DNA of 64,000 nucleotides, taken from the NCBI GenBank assembly GCA_965215775.1, contig CBDCEG010000009.1, positions 1-64,000 on the forward strand, in the 5' to 3' direction. This stretch comes from CBDCEG01 sp965215775 (GTDB lineage Bacteria > Pseudomonadota > Gammaproteobacteria > Cardiobacteriales > Ostreibacteriaceae). The notes under the pieces were generated by a model. It searched no databases. It saw only the letters and a program-made list of their open reading frames with translations, and was not told the origin of the DNA. This document shows positions 52,973 through 62,285 of this stretch, piece by piece; position 1 is the stretch's first letter; every line of letters starts with the position of its first letter. The translations under genes were made by a program, and so were the position numbers.

Positions 52973-54274
52973 TTATTTAATCTCACAGCTTACTCTTACA
53001 ACACCACGATGGGTATTATTAACAATTGTAACAAGTGAGCGCGTTATAAAGTTATCAGTTTTTGTTGAATAAATTATTTTGGATAAATCTAAAAAGTTTT
53101 TAATAGTTTTTAGGTTTATTGCGGTATTTAGAGCATTCTCTTTAGTTAAACTTTTATTCTCTAAATCAACCAACAAACCAACAGCGCTACCACTTTCACT
53201 TAATAACACTCCGCCACTATTTTTCTCATCAACTTCTACTGATAGTTGCAAATATTTGCTTTTATCCAAGCTAACATCTAGCTTTGTGATTTTCTCCCCA
53301 GTATATCTAATATCAATACCTTGTGGATAACCCATAACCAATGCTTTGTCATTAAATTTTACAGAAGCTTCTTTTCTAAGTGGAATTTTACTTCCTACTT
53401 TTTCAGAGTTCAATAAAACCAACTCACTATTTAAATCCAACTTATAAATATTTGCTTTACTATGGAAATTATCAGAATCTAAAATAATATTTAAGCAATT
53501 TTTGACTGCGTATTTACTGGTTAATAAATAGTTATCATTAATAAAAAAGCCTGTTCCACTTGCTTTGAAACTATTACTTTCCTTAAAAACTTCTTTTGCT
53601 GGAATTGCAATAACACCTAATGGGTTATATTTTTTTGCAATTTCTTTTTGCTTTTTTGTCATATCCAAATCTGTCTTAACTTCAGCAGTTGCTGAATTAT
53701 TTTCATAATAATTAGAAAGGAGATAATATGAATAAGAAATAATATAGTTTTTACTCACCCCATACCCATATTCATATAATAAACCCAAATTATATTGTGC
53801 TTCTGCATTCTCTTGATTTGCTGATTTTTGATAAAGTTCAAATGCTTTTTTATAATCCTTATCCATTCCTAAGCCATTGTAAAACAGATAGCCTATATTA
53901 TTTTGAGCGTATGAATTGTCTTGTTCTGCTGACTTCTGATACCATTCAAATGCTTTTTTATAGTCTTGCTTAACTCCTAAACCTTTTTTATACATATCAG
54001 CAAGATTATTTTGAGCATATGAATTGTCTTGTTCTGCTGATTTCTGATACCATTCAAATGCTTTTTTATAATTTTGCTCTACACCGAAGCCCTTTTCATA
54101 GTTGTATCCTAGATTATTTTGAGCATATGAATTGTCTTGTTCTGCTGACTTCTGATACCATTCAAATGCTTTTTTATAGTCTTGCTTAACTCCTAAACCT
54201 TTTTTATACATATAACCAAGTCTATTCTGGGCTTTTACAACTTGCGATTGTAATGGTCTAATTTTATGGAACAC
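52973..54274 (-). CDS. Sel1-repeat protein, C-terminal part with degenerate trypsin-like domain
   Basis: C-terminal part of the Sel1 protein split by IS3 copy 3. Host sequence begins at 54245 (54248 with the duplication); the frame opens at GTG 54272-54274 inside the IS. About five Sel1 repeats (Y-K-K-A-F-E-W-Y-Q-K-S-A-E-Q) lead to a trypsin-fold domain from about residue 205: G-T-G-F-F-I-N-D-N-Y-L-L-T-S-K-Y-A-V, where the catalytic His position holds Tyr, then N-S-E-L-V-L-L where Asp would be expected, and N-S-G-G-V-L-L with the Ser kept. Proteolysis is therefore doubtful. Without the N-terminal part it lacks a signal peptide. Confidence 0.8.
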   Translation of the reverse strand: MFHKIRPLQSQVVKAQNRLGYMYKKGLGVKQDYKKAFEWYQKSAEQDNSYAQNNLGYNYEKGFGVEQNYKKAFEWYQKSAEQDNSYAQNNLADMYKKGLGVKQDYKKAFEWYQKSAEQDNSYAQNNIGYLFYNGLGMDKDYKKAFELYQKSANQENAEAQYNLGLLYEYGYGVSKNYIISYSYYLLSNYYENNSATAEVKTDLDMTKKQKEIAKKYNPLGVIAIPAKEVFKESNSFKASGTGFFINDNYLLTSKYAVKNCLNIILDSDNFHSKANIYKLDLNSELVLLNSEKVGSKIPLRKEASVKFNDKALVMGYPQGIDIRYTGEKITKLDVSLDKSKYLQLSVEVDEKNSGGVLLSESGSAVGLLVDLENKSLTKENALNTAINLKTIKNFLDLSKIIYSTKTDNFITRSLVTIVNNTHRGVVRVSCEIK

Positions 54275-54277
54275 TTT

Positions 54278-55129
54278 TTAAGCGACATTTATCATTCTAT
54301 TAAATTTTTCATTTGGTGTCATGTAATTTATTGCGGAATTTAACCTCTTATAATTATAAAAATATATATAACTATCTACTTCTTCAGTAACTTCTTGATG
54401 ACTTTTAAAACTTAAATAATTTAATCTTTCAGACTTTAGACTCCTAAAAAACCTTTCCATTACAGCATTATCCCAACAGTTTCCTTTTCTGCTAACACTC
54501 TTTGTTATATGCAAATTTACACAAAAATCAACAAATAAATTAGACGTATATTGCACGCCACGATCTGAGTGAAATAATAATTTGCTTGTATCTGGATGTT
54601 TTCTTCTAATTGCGTTTTGAAGTGCTTTTTTTGCAAGTTTTGCATTCGGTTTTTGCGACAAACTCCAGCCCACAATTTCTTTTGTTGCAAGGTCAAGAAC
54701 CGTCGCTAAATAGCTCCAGCCTTGATGATTTCGGATATAAGTTATATCGCCAACCCAATGTGTATTTGGTGTTTTTTGATTAAATTCTCTATTTAAAATA
54801 TTATCAGAAATAATTTTAGACACTCGTTCTTTGGGGTAATAGTGTTTTTTTCTTGGTGTAATTGCTTGAATATTAGCAAGTTTCATCAATGAAGCTACTT
54901 TAAAAATACCAATCTTAATACCGTAAAGTTGGAGTTCTTTTTGCATTCTTCTTTTCCCATAACTGTGTTTTGTTTCTATAGAAATTTTCTTTAATAAAGA
55001 TATTATTTCAGAAGATTTTCTATTAATTTTCCTAGTGTTAGTCTTTTTATAAAATGTATTTTTAGGAACCCCATAAGCAGTGCATAATTCAGTTATTGAG
55101 TAATTTTTATTTGCCATTTTTATTTTCAT
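54278..55129 (-). CDS. IS3-family transposase OrfB, copy 3
   Basis: 283 residues with all DDE motifs, the same protein as copy 2. The intact orfA and A-AAA-AAC site upstream allow OrfAB to be made. Confidence 0.93.
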   Translation of the reverse strand: MKIKMANKNYSITELCTAYGVPKNTFYKKTNTRKINRKSSEIISLLKKISIETKHSYGKRRMQKELQLYGIKIGIFKVASLMKLANIQAITPRKKHYYPKERVSKIISDNILNREFNQKTPNTHWVGDITYIRNHQGWSYLATVLDLATKEIVGWSLSQKPNAKLAKKALQNAIRRKHPDTSKLLFHSDRGVQYTSNLFVDFCVNLHITKSVSRKGNCWDNAVMERFFRSLKSERLNYLSFKSHQEVTEEVDSYIYFYNYKRLNSAINYMTPNEKFNRMINVA

Positions 55130-55143
55130 AATAACTTCAGTTT

Positions 55144-55449
55144 TTAGTTTTTTTGAATAAAAATGGCAGCAGCCTTTTTTAAAATTTCATTGTCTCTTTT
55201 AGCCCTCCAAAGCTGTTTCCTAAGGTCTTGAATCTCCTGCTGCTGAGCTGTCAACGCTCTTTTGCCATCTGGAGTTTTCCCACCTAATTCGTCAATATAT
55301 TGTTTTTTCCAACGCGCAACAGCTGATTTTCCTGCACCAGAAATTTCTTGAATTTGACTATTTGTATAATTTTCATGCACCATAAGCTTTGCATAATCAA
55401 GCTTTTGCTCTACAGTCCAAGTTTTTCTTTGTTTGTTAATTTTTGACAT
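55144..55449 (-). CDS. IS3-family OrfA, copy 3
   Basis: 101 residues, as the product at 6092-6397 with one substitution (N-S-Q-I-Q for N-N-Q-I-Q). Helix-turn-helix and leucine-zipper parts are intact. AGAGGAAAA ribosome site before the ATG. Confidence 0.92.
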   Translation of the reverse strand: MSKINKQRKTWTVEQKLDYAKLMVHENYTNSQIQEISGAGKSAVARWKKQYIDELGGKTPDGKRALTAQQQEIQDLRKQLWRAKRDNEILKKAAAIFIQKN

Positions 55450-55479
55450 AATTTTTTCCTCTTAAAAGTGTATTATAGG

Positions 55480-57948
55480 CTAAAAATCTGTCCCATAAAA
55501 CTGAACCACTTCAGATTGGCTTAATTTAGAAAGAAATTCTTGAGTCATTTTCACCGAATCATTTCCAATTGAATTTTCTATTGCTATTTGATACCAAACA
55601 TAAGCTTTTGTGTTACTTTGCTCAACAAAATCTCCTTTTTCAAACATTAATCCAATTTGTTTTTGAGCTGATATTTTTTCAGTTGAGCTTATTTTAATAT
55701 TTAATTTATCTAAATCTTCTTTTGCATTATCCGAATTTCTATACACACTTGATACCAAATAAAAAGCATAGGCTTTCACTTTATCAACCGTTACAAACTC
55801 TCCCATTTCATACATTACACCCAAATTGTGTTGGGCATCATAGTTACCTTGCTTTGCTGATTTTTGATAGAGTTCAAATGCTTTTTTAAAATCTTTCTTA
55901 ACAAACAAACCTTTAATATACATATAGCCAAGACTTTTTTGGGCATATGGATTACCTTGTTTAACAGATTTCTCATACCACTCAAAGGCTTTTTTGTAAT
56001 CTTGTTTAACTCCTAAACCATCAAAATAGATATCTCCAAGATTATCCTGTGCGTATTTATCCCCTTGATCAGCTGACTTCTGATACCACTCAAGTGCTTT
56101 TTTATAGTCTTGCTTAACTCCTAAACCTTTTTTATACATATAGCCAAGCCTGATCTGTCCATGTTTGTTGCCTTGTTTAGCGGACTTTTCAAACCATTCA
56201 AATGCTTTTTTATAGTTTTGCTTAACTCCTAAACCTTTTTTATACATATCTGCAAGATTATTTTGAGCATATGGATTATTTTGTTCTGCTGATTTCTTAT
56301 ACCAGTTAAATGACTCTTTATAGTTTTGTTTAATGCCAAAACCTTTTTCATACATATAGCCAAGCCAGCTCTGTCCATGCTTGTTGCCTTGTTTAGCAGA
56401 CTTTTCAAACCATTCAAATGCTTTTTTGTAATCTTGTTTTACTCCTAAACCATCAAAGTATAATTCCCCAAGCGCATTTTGAGCTTTTTCATAACCATTT
56501 TTCGAAGCTTTTTCATATAATTCAAAAGCCTTTTTGTAATCTTGTTTAACACCCAAGCCTTCTTCATACATATTACCAAGATTTTTCAAAGCATAAGAAT
56601 CTTCTTGAATAGCTGCTTTTTGATACCATTTTATTGCTTTCTTATAATCTTGCTTAACACCAATACCCTCTTCATAAAAGTAACCTAAATTTGCCTGCCC
56701 TACCAAATTGTTTTTCTCAGCTGTTTTTTTAAATAATTCAAATGCTTTTTTATAATTATGCTTAACTCCTAAGCCATCATAATACATATCCCCAAGGGCA
56801 TTTTGTGCGTAAGAGTAACCTTGTTTTACTGATTTTTCATACCACTCAAATGCTTTTTTATAATTCTGCTTAACTCCTAAGCCATCATGATACATATCCC
56901 CAAGGGCACTTTGTGCATAATCATAACCATCTTTCGCTGCTTTTTCATATAGTCCAAAAGCCTTTTTGTAATCTTGTTTAACGCCTAAACCTTTTTCATA
57001 CATATAAGCAATACTTGATATTCCTAAATTATTATTTTGGTCTGCTGATTTTTGATACCACTCAATTGCCTTATTGTAGTTTTGTGAGATACCTTTTCCT
57101 TTTCTATATAAATAGCCGATATTATTTTGTGCATAAGCATTTCCTTGTCTTGCAGATTTTTCATACCACTTAAATGCTTTTTCATAATCTTGTTTTACGC
57201 CATGCCCATATTCGTAGAGATAACCTAAGTTAAGCTGGGCTTTTGCATAATTTTGCTCAGCTGATTTTTGATATAACTCAAATGCTTTCTTTCTATTTTT
57301 AGCAAAACCATTTCCAAAATAATACATATCTCCAAGATTATTTTGAGCATAATAATCTTCTTGCAGAACTGCTTTTTGATACCATTTTATTGCTTTCTTA
57401 TAATCTTGCTTAACACCAATGCCCTCTTCATAAAAGTAACCTAAATTTGCCTGTCCTATCAAATTATTTTTCTCAGCTGTTTTTTTAAACAATTCAAATG
57501 CTTTTTTATAATCTTGTTTAACACCAAAACCATCATAATACATATCTCCAAGGGCATTTTGTGCTGCCAAACTACCCTGCCTAGAGGCTTCTTCATACCA
57601 TTTCACTGCTTTTTTATAATTTTGCTCTACTCCAAGACCTTTTTTATATAGATAACCAAGGCTTACTTTAGAACTTAAACTTCCAAGCTCTGCACTTTGC
57701 TGAGTTTCTATAAAATTTTTCTTAAGGTCTTTAATGCTTTCAAGCTCTGCTCCCAAATAATTTACTTTACTCTTACTTAATTTATTTCTCATATTAGGAG
57801 AGCATTTATTAAAAATATTTTTAGTTATATTTTCTAAAGCATTATCACCAAAACTTTCTTGACTTGGGCTGTTATCACACAAACTAACATTCCCACCCCA
57901 AGAAAAACTAACTAAAAAAGCTGTTGTTAAGATTATGGTTTTATTCAT
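55480..57948 (-). CDS. Sel1-repeat protein, N-terminal part
   Basis: N-terminal part of a giant Sel1 protein; host sequence ends at 55514, then ten IS-encoded residues. Signal peptide M-N-K-T-I-I-L-T-T-A-F-L-V-S-F-S-W-G-G. About 19 Sel1 repeats of 36 residues (A-x-x-x-L-G-x-M-Y-x-x-G-x-G-V-K-Q-D-Y-K-K-A), which stack as helical pairs and bind proteins. Joined with 52973-54245 the gene has 1235 codons, about 24 repeats in two blocks and a trypsin-like end. It starts eight bases after the luxS stop, so the two share a transcript. Probably periplasmic or surface-exposed; the partner is unknown. Confidence 0.85.
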   Translation of the reverse strand: MNKTIILTTAFLVSFSWGGNVSLCDNSPSQESFGDNALENITKNIFNKCSPNMRNKLSKSKVNYLGAELESIKDLKKNFIETQQSAELGSLSSKVSLGYLYKKGLGVEQNYKKAVKWYEEASRQGSLAAQNALGDMYYDGFGVKQDYKKAFELFKKTAEKNNLIGQANLGYFYEEGIGVKQDYKKAIKWYQKAVLQEDYYAQNNLGDMYYFGNGFAKNRKKAFELYQKSAEQNYAKAQLNLGYLYEYGHGVKQDYEKAFKWYEKSARQGNAYAQNNIGYLYRKGKGISQNYNKAIEWYQKSADQNNNLGISSIAYMYEKGLGVKQDYKKAFGLYEKAAKDGYDYAQSALGDMYHDGLGVKQNYKKAFEWYEKSVKQGYSYAQNALGDMYYDGLGVKHNYKKAFELFKKTAEKNNLVGQANLGYFYEEGIGVKQDYKKAIKWYQKAAIQEDSYALKNLGNMYEEGLGVKQDYKKAFELYEKASKNGYEKAQNALGELYFDGLGVKQDYKKAFEWFEKSAKQGNKHGQSWLGYMYEKGFGIKQNYKESFNWYKKSAEQNNPYAQNNLADMYKKGLGVKQNYKKAFEWFEKSAKQGNKHGQIRLGYMYKKGLGVKQDYKKALEWYQKSADQGDKYAQDNLGDIYFDGLGVKQDYKKAFEWYEKSVKQGNPYAQKSLGYMYIKGLFVKKDFKKAFELYQKSAKQGNYDAQHNLGVMYEMGEFVTVDKVKAYAFYLVSSVYRNSDNAKEDLDKLNIKISSTEKISAQKQIGLMFEKGDFVEQSNTKAYVWYQIAIENSIGNDSVKMTQEFLSKLSQSEVVQFYGTDF

Positions 57949-57956
57949 ATTTATAT

Positions 57957-58436
57957 TTATTCAGGATAATTTAAATTTGCATCAGTTAATTTATAAAGCA
58001 CTTCGTCTAAGAATTTCTTACTTTCAAACTTTGCCATAGATAAGTTATTATTCAAATAATTACCACATTCAATTGGGGTTGCTCCAGGGATTTCTCCTGT
58101 AAAATTAGCCATAAACTCAAACATTTGTGTAAATAAATCCACAACAGCTTTAGAATTCAAATCACCTGCTAGAATACAATAATGCCCAGTAGAACAGCCC
58201 ATTGGTCCAAAATAAATAACTTTGTCCGCCCATTGTTTGTGGTTTCGCAAAAATGTTGCACCCAAATGCTCCATAGTATGGATTTCAGGTAATCCAACAA
58301 CAGGTTCTTTATTTGGAACTTTCATTCTAATATCAAATGAAGTTAGCGTTTCGCTACCAACTTTGTCCTTTCTTGATACATAAATCCCACGAATTAATTT
58401 CAAATGATCTACACTAAAACTTTCTATTTGTTTCAT
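57957..58436 (-). CDS. luxS: S-ribosylhomocysteine lyase (autoinducer-2 synthase)
   Basis: 159 residues. The metal-binding H-T-M-E-H is at 53-57, Cys81 lies in M-G-C-S-T-G-H, and Cys124 in E-C-G-N-Y is the third metal ligand. It splits S-ribosylhomocysteine to homocysteine and the AI-2 precursor, in the activated methyl cycle. AGGAG precedes the ATG. It is the first gene of an unusual leftward operon with the Sel1 and LRR genes; luxS is normally single or next to methionine-cycle genes. Confidence 0.96.
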   Translation of the reverse strand: MKQIESFSVDHLKLIRGIYVSRKDKVGSETLTSFDIRMKVPNKEPVVGLPEIHTMEHLGATFLRNHKQWADKVIYFGPMGCSTGHYCILAGDLNSKAVVDLFTQMFEFMANFTGEIPGATPIECGNYLNNNLSMAKFESKKFLDEVLYKLTDANLNYPE

Positions 58437-58480
58437 ATTTTGCTCCTTATTTATTTAATATTGTTTAATAATCAAAATTT

Positions 58481-58509
58481 ATTATACCAATTTTAAATAA
58501 CTAGGTATT
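58481..58509 (-). promoter_or_regulatory. Possible luxS operon promoter
   Basis: A perfect TATAAT on the minus strand (58481-58486) lies 45 bases before the luxS ATG. The -35 position (about 58504-58509, AATACC) does not match TTGACA, so the site is tentative. The 131-base gap between luxS and the divergent isomerase gene must hold both promoters. Confidence 0.35.
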
Positions 58510-58567
58510 GTTTTGAGCCATAAAGAGAGTAATATAAATACTATTACAAATTAACTTTGAGCAAGCT

Positions 58568-59629
58568 ATGAACTATAAAGATACAAATATGTTTATTGAG
58601 TCTAATCAAACTTCTAAAGTTGCTAATTTGATAGATATTAGTTTCAATGATAATTCAATAAAAAATATAGTCCTAAATCTTAAAAAAGAACATCCTAACT
58701 TATTTATTACAATTGGAAGAGGTAGCTCCAAATATGCAGGAGAGTATTTTTCTTACCTTATTATGCAAGAGTTAGGAATTGCTAGTTTTGCTTTGCCTCT
58801 TTCACTTCCAGCAACAAATATTAATATTATTTCAAAACCTACTTTTAGTTTTGCCTTTTCTCAGTCTGGACAAAGCCCTGATTTAATTGAAGCTGTTAAA
58901 TTTTTGAATAACCAAGAAAATAAATCTATTAGTTTTGTTAATAATATTGATAGCCCTTTGGCAAAAGTTTCTAGCTTTGTATTTGATGTCAAAGCGGGAG
59001 AGGAAAAAAGTGTCGCAAGCACCAAGTGTTGTCTTGCAACAATGATACTATCAATATATTTTGTAAGTCTTTATAAAAATGATAAGCAATTATTAAATAA
59101 CCTAAAAATACTACCAAATTTGTTAGAACTACAAGAAAATAAAAATAATGAAATAAATGAAGAGTTAATTAGCATTTTTAAAAATACAAAAACTGCATTT
59201 GTTATTGGTAGAGGATTATCACATAGTGTTGCAAATGAAGCTGCACTAAAACTAAAAGAAACTTGCAATATTATGGCACAAGCTTTTTCTAGTGCAGAAG
59301 TTTTACATGGGCCAGCACAGCTTATAAAAAATGATTTATTGTTAGTTATCTTTGTTTGTAAAGGTGAAGAACAGCAAGGAATTATTGAGTTTGCACAAAA
59401 TATGAAACAACGAAATATTAATATATTAATAATTGCTGATGAAGAAGATTGTAATAAATTAACAGATGATTTTGATTATTTCTTAAGCTATACAAATACA
59501 GACTCTTCAATACTTTCTCCAATTTTAGCACTACAAAAATTTTACCAATTTACTGCTCAAATAGCAGTTACAAAAGGACTAAATCCTGATAAACCAAACT
59601 ATTTAAATAAAGTTACAAAAACTTACTGA
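58568..59629 (+). CDS. SIS-domain sugar isomerase/deaminase (NagB-II/AgaS-like)
   Basis: 353 residues with two SIS domains like the GlmS isomerase half: T-I-G-R-G-S-S-K-Y-A-G-E near 50, S-Q-S-G-Q-S-P-D-L near 98, and F-V-I-G-R-G-L-S-H near 212 followed by A-A-L-K-L-K-E-T. No glutaminase domain. Adjacent PTS genes point to glucosamine-6-phosphate deaminase activity (NagB-II), feeding GlcNAc or GlcN into fructose-6-phosphate. Ten bases separate it from the PTS fusion gene, so they form an operon. Confidence 0.85.
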   Translation: MNYKDTNMFIESNQTSKVANLIDISFNDNSIKNIVLNLKKEHPNLFITIGRGSSKYAGEYFSYLIMQELGIASFALPLSLPATNINIISKPTFSFAFSQSGQSPDLIEAVKFLNNQENKSISFVNNIDSPLAKVSSFVFDVKAGEEKSVASTKCCLATMILSIYFVSLYKNDKQLLNNLKILPNLLELQENKNNEINEELISIFKNTKTAFVIGRGLSHSVANEAALKLKETCNIMAQAFSSAEVLHGPAQLIKNDLLLVIFVCKGEEQQGIIEFAQNMKQRNINILIIADEEDCNKLTDDFDYFLSYTNTDSSILSPILALQKFYQFTAQIAVTKGLNPDKPNYLNKVTKTY

Positions 59630-59639
59630 GGTATGAATT

Positions 59640-62225
59640 ATGGGACTATTTGATGTTTTTAAAAACAAAGATGAAGAGAAAACTAAAAGTAACCAAGAAA
59701 ATATTAGTTTATTCTCACCAATTAATGGAGAGTTACAAAAAATAACTGATGTCCCAGACCCTGTTTTTTCTCAAGAAGTAATGGGTAAAGGGTTTGCGAT
59801 AAACCCAACAAATGGTTATTTGTATGCTCCATTTAGCGGTGTTATAAAACAAGTTGCAGAAACTAAACACGCAGTTACTTTAGAGTCTGAAAATGGAGCG
59901 CAAGTATTAATCCATATTGGAGTTGATACAGTTAATTTGAAAGGTCAAGGCTTCAAAACTCAAGTTAAAACAGAACAAAAAATAAAATCAGGCGATTTAT
60001 TAGTTGAGTTTGATATGAGCTATTTACAAGAAAATGTTCCTAGTAAACAAATAGTTATTATTTTACTAAATTCTGACAAATATTCTTGGGATTATTCACA
60101 AGCTAAATTCCATAAAAATGTCTCTGCAAAAACACTTCTAGGGGTATCAATACTAAAAGGTTATCAATTAGAAAAAAATGATGAAAATATTACTCAAGAT
60201 ATTTGCTCAAATATTTCTTATACAAAAAACATTATTGTTAATCATAAAACAGGAATACACGCAAGACCAGCGGCACTTATTCAAAATATAGCTAAAGAAT
60301 TTAAACAAAATATAACAATTAGTCTGAATGATAAAACTGCTGATGCTAAATCAATTTTAGATATTTTAAATTTAGGGATTTCTTACCAAGATAGTATTGT
60401 AATAAAAGTTTATGGTGATAATGCTGAAAAAATTGCTGAAAATATTAGCTCAATAATAGAACAAAATTCAAAAGAAGATAATGAATCATCAAACAATAAT
60501 ATAAAAAAGAAAAAAACTAATATTTCTTTGGGAGAAAATAAATTATCAGGAATTACAGTAAATGAAGGAGTTGTAATTGGGAAAGTAAAACAGCTTAAGC
60601 TAAATATTCCAGAATTTGGTGAGGAGTTTACCAGTGTTGATAATGAGATTAATAAATTCAATAACACTACCGATAAAGTTATAGAAACTTTGAAACAACA
60701 AGTAAACCAAGAAACAAATAAAGATAATAAAAATATAATGCAAGCACATATTAGCTTACTTTCTGATAGCTTATGGATAAATTCTATTATTAATAACATA
60801 AAACTGCAAAATCCAGTTGGTAAATCTATAAAACTGACTTTATCAGAAATGTCCAATAAATTAAATAATAATAATAATGAAGTTATCAAACAAAGAGTTA
60901 ATGACATCACAGATATTGCAATTCAATTACTAAACCAATTGTCACCAAATACAAATAATACTAACCTAGAAATAAAAGAACCTATTGTTGTTATTGCAGA
61001 GGATATTTTACCTTCAGTATTTTCTAAGTTAGATAAAAGTAATATATTAGCAATCGTTACTACCAAAGGAAGCTTAACTGCTCATATATCAATTATGGCA
61101 AGAGCTTACTCTATTCCAATGATTATTAATACTGAGGCAAAAATTTTAGAAATAAGTGATAATCAACAAATAATTGTTAATGCTTCAAATAGTTATATTA
61201 ATATAAACCCAACACAAGATGATATACAAAAATCTAATACCTTAATAAAAAAAATAGAAATTAATTTAAATACAGTTAATAAAAAATCTAATGAAAAATC
61301 TTTAACAAGAGATGGGACACATATAAAAATTGTTGCAAATATTACAAGCGCTGATGAAGCTAAAATAGCTTTTGATAATGGTGCAGATGGCGTTGGTTTA
61401 CTTAGAAGTGAGATTTTATTTATGCATAAAAACTCAATGCCAAATGATAAAGAACAACTAGTTGATTACCAAGAAATAGTTGATTGTTTACAAGGCAAAT
61501 CTGTTGTAATAAGAACACTCGATATAGGAACTGACAAAGGGCTTGATTATTATCCACTTGAAAAAGAAGAAAATCCTGCTTTAGGAGTTAGAGGAATTAG
61601 AGTAAGTTTGCAAAATAGTGATGTTTTATATAATCAGTTAAAAGCAATTCTAAGCATTACTCCAGTAGAAAGTTATAAAATTATGTTACCAATGATTAGT
61701 TCTGTTAATGAAGTTATTGAAGTCCAAAAAGTTATTTCCAAAATTGTAACCGAGTTAAATATTTCCACTAAAGTATCTCTAGGTGTAATGATAGAAACAC
61801 CAGCTGCTGCATTAATCATTAATCAACTTAATAAACTTGTGGATTTTTACTCAATTGGAACTAATGATTTAAGCCAATATGTTTTAGCAATGGATAGAAA
61901 TTCAGAAAAACTAACTAAGTATATTGATGGACTTTCTCCATCAGTTTTAAGAATAATGAAAATTGCTTGTAATGATGCAAATTCTAAAAATAAATCAGTT
62001 GCTGTTTGCGGTATGTTAGCAGAAAATATTTGTGCAGTTCCTATTTTGCTTGGACTTGGAGTAAGGGAGCTATCAGTAAGTCCTTCAAATATAGGTAAAA
62101 TAAAAGATTTAGTTAGAAAATTAGATATTGAAAATTGTAAAAAAATATCTAACGAATGTTTAGAGCTAAATAGTTTCAAAGAGGTTAGATGTAAGATGGA
62201 AAGATTTATAAGCGTGATAAGTTAA
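59640..62225 (+). CDS. PTS EIIA-HPr-enzyme I fusion
   Basis: 861 residues. EIIA-Glc-type domain at about 20-150 with phospho-His92 in L-I-H-I-G-V-D-T; HPr domain at about 195-280 with His207 in G-I-H-A-R-P-A; enzyme I from about 300 with phospho-His482 in L-T-A-H-I-S-I-M-A-R and a PEP-binding barrel (G-V-G-L-L-R-S-E, D-L-S-Q-Y, C-G-M-L-A). It passes phosphate from PEP through its own domains to the GlcNAc permease EIIB. The same fused form is known from GlcNAc operons of some proteobacteria. It makes the locus independent of general PTS proteins. Confidence 0.93.
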   Translation: MGLFDVFKNKDEEKTKSNQENISLFSPINGELQKITDVPDPVFSQEVMGKGFAINPTNGYLYAPFSGVIKQVAETKHAVTLESENGAQVLIHIGVDTVNLKGQGFKTQVKTEQKIKSGDLLVEFDMSYLQENVPSKQIVIILLNSDKYSWDYSQAKFHKNVSAKTLLGVSILKGYQLEKNDENITQDICSNISYTKNIIVNHKTGIHARPAALIQNIAKEFKQNITISLNDKTADAKSILDILNLGISYQDSIVIKVYGDNAEKIAENISSIIEQNSKEDNESSNNNIKKKKTNISLGENKLSGITVNEGVVIGKVKQLKLNIPEFGEEFTSVDNEINKFNNTTDKVIETLKQQVNQETNKDNKNIMQAHISLLSDSLWINSIINNIKLQNPVGKSIKLTLSEMSNKLNNNNNEVIKQRVNDITDIAIQLLNQLSPNTNNTNLEIKEPIVVIAEDILPSVFSKLDKSNILAIVTTKGSLTAHISIMARAYSIPMIINTEAKILEISDNQQIIVNASNSYININPTQDDIQKSNTLIKKIEINLNTVNKKSNEKSLTRDGTHIKIVANITSADEAKIAFDNGADGVGLLRSEILFMHKNSMPNDKEQLVDYQEIVDCLQGKSVVIRTLDIGTDKGLDYYPLEKEENPALGVRGIRVSLQNSDVLYNQLKAILSITPVESYKIMLPMISSVNEVIEVQKVISKIVTELNISTKVSLGVMIETPAAALIINQLNKLVDFYSIGTNDLSQYVLAMDRNSEKLTKYIDGLSPSVLRIMKIACNDANSKNKSVAVCGMLAENICAVPILLGLGVRELSVSPSNIGKIKDLVRKLDIENCKKISNECLELNSFKEVRCKMERFISVIS

Positions 62226-62285
62226 ACTTTAAGATATCACCTTATAAACTTATTTTTTAGATATAAAACAATGAGGTAATTAATT

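Larger units (their letters stand above)
54249..55513 (-). mobile_element. IS3-family element, copy 3 (1265 bp)
   Basis: Same ends as copies 1 and 2. Target duplication GAT at 54246-54248 and 55514-55516. Inserted in the Sel1 gene in the gene's own orientation. Apparently intact with orfA, the slippery heptamer and orfB, so it is a candidate active copy. Confidence 0.95.
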
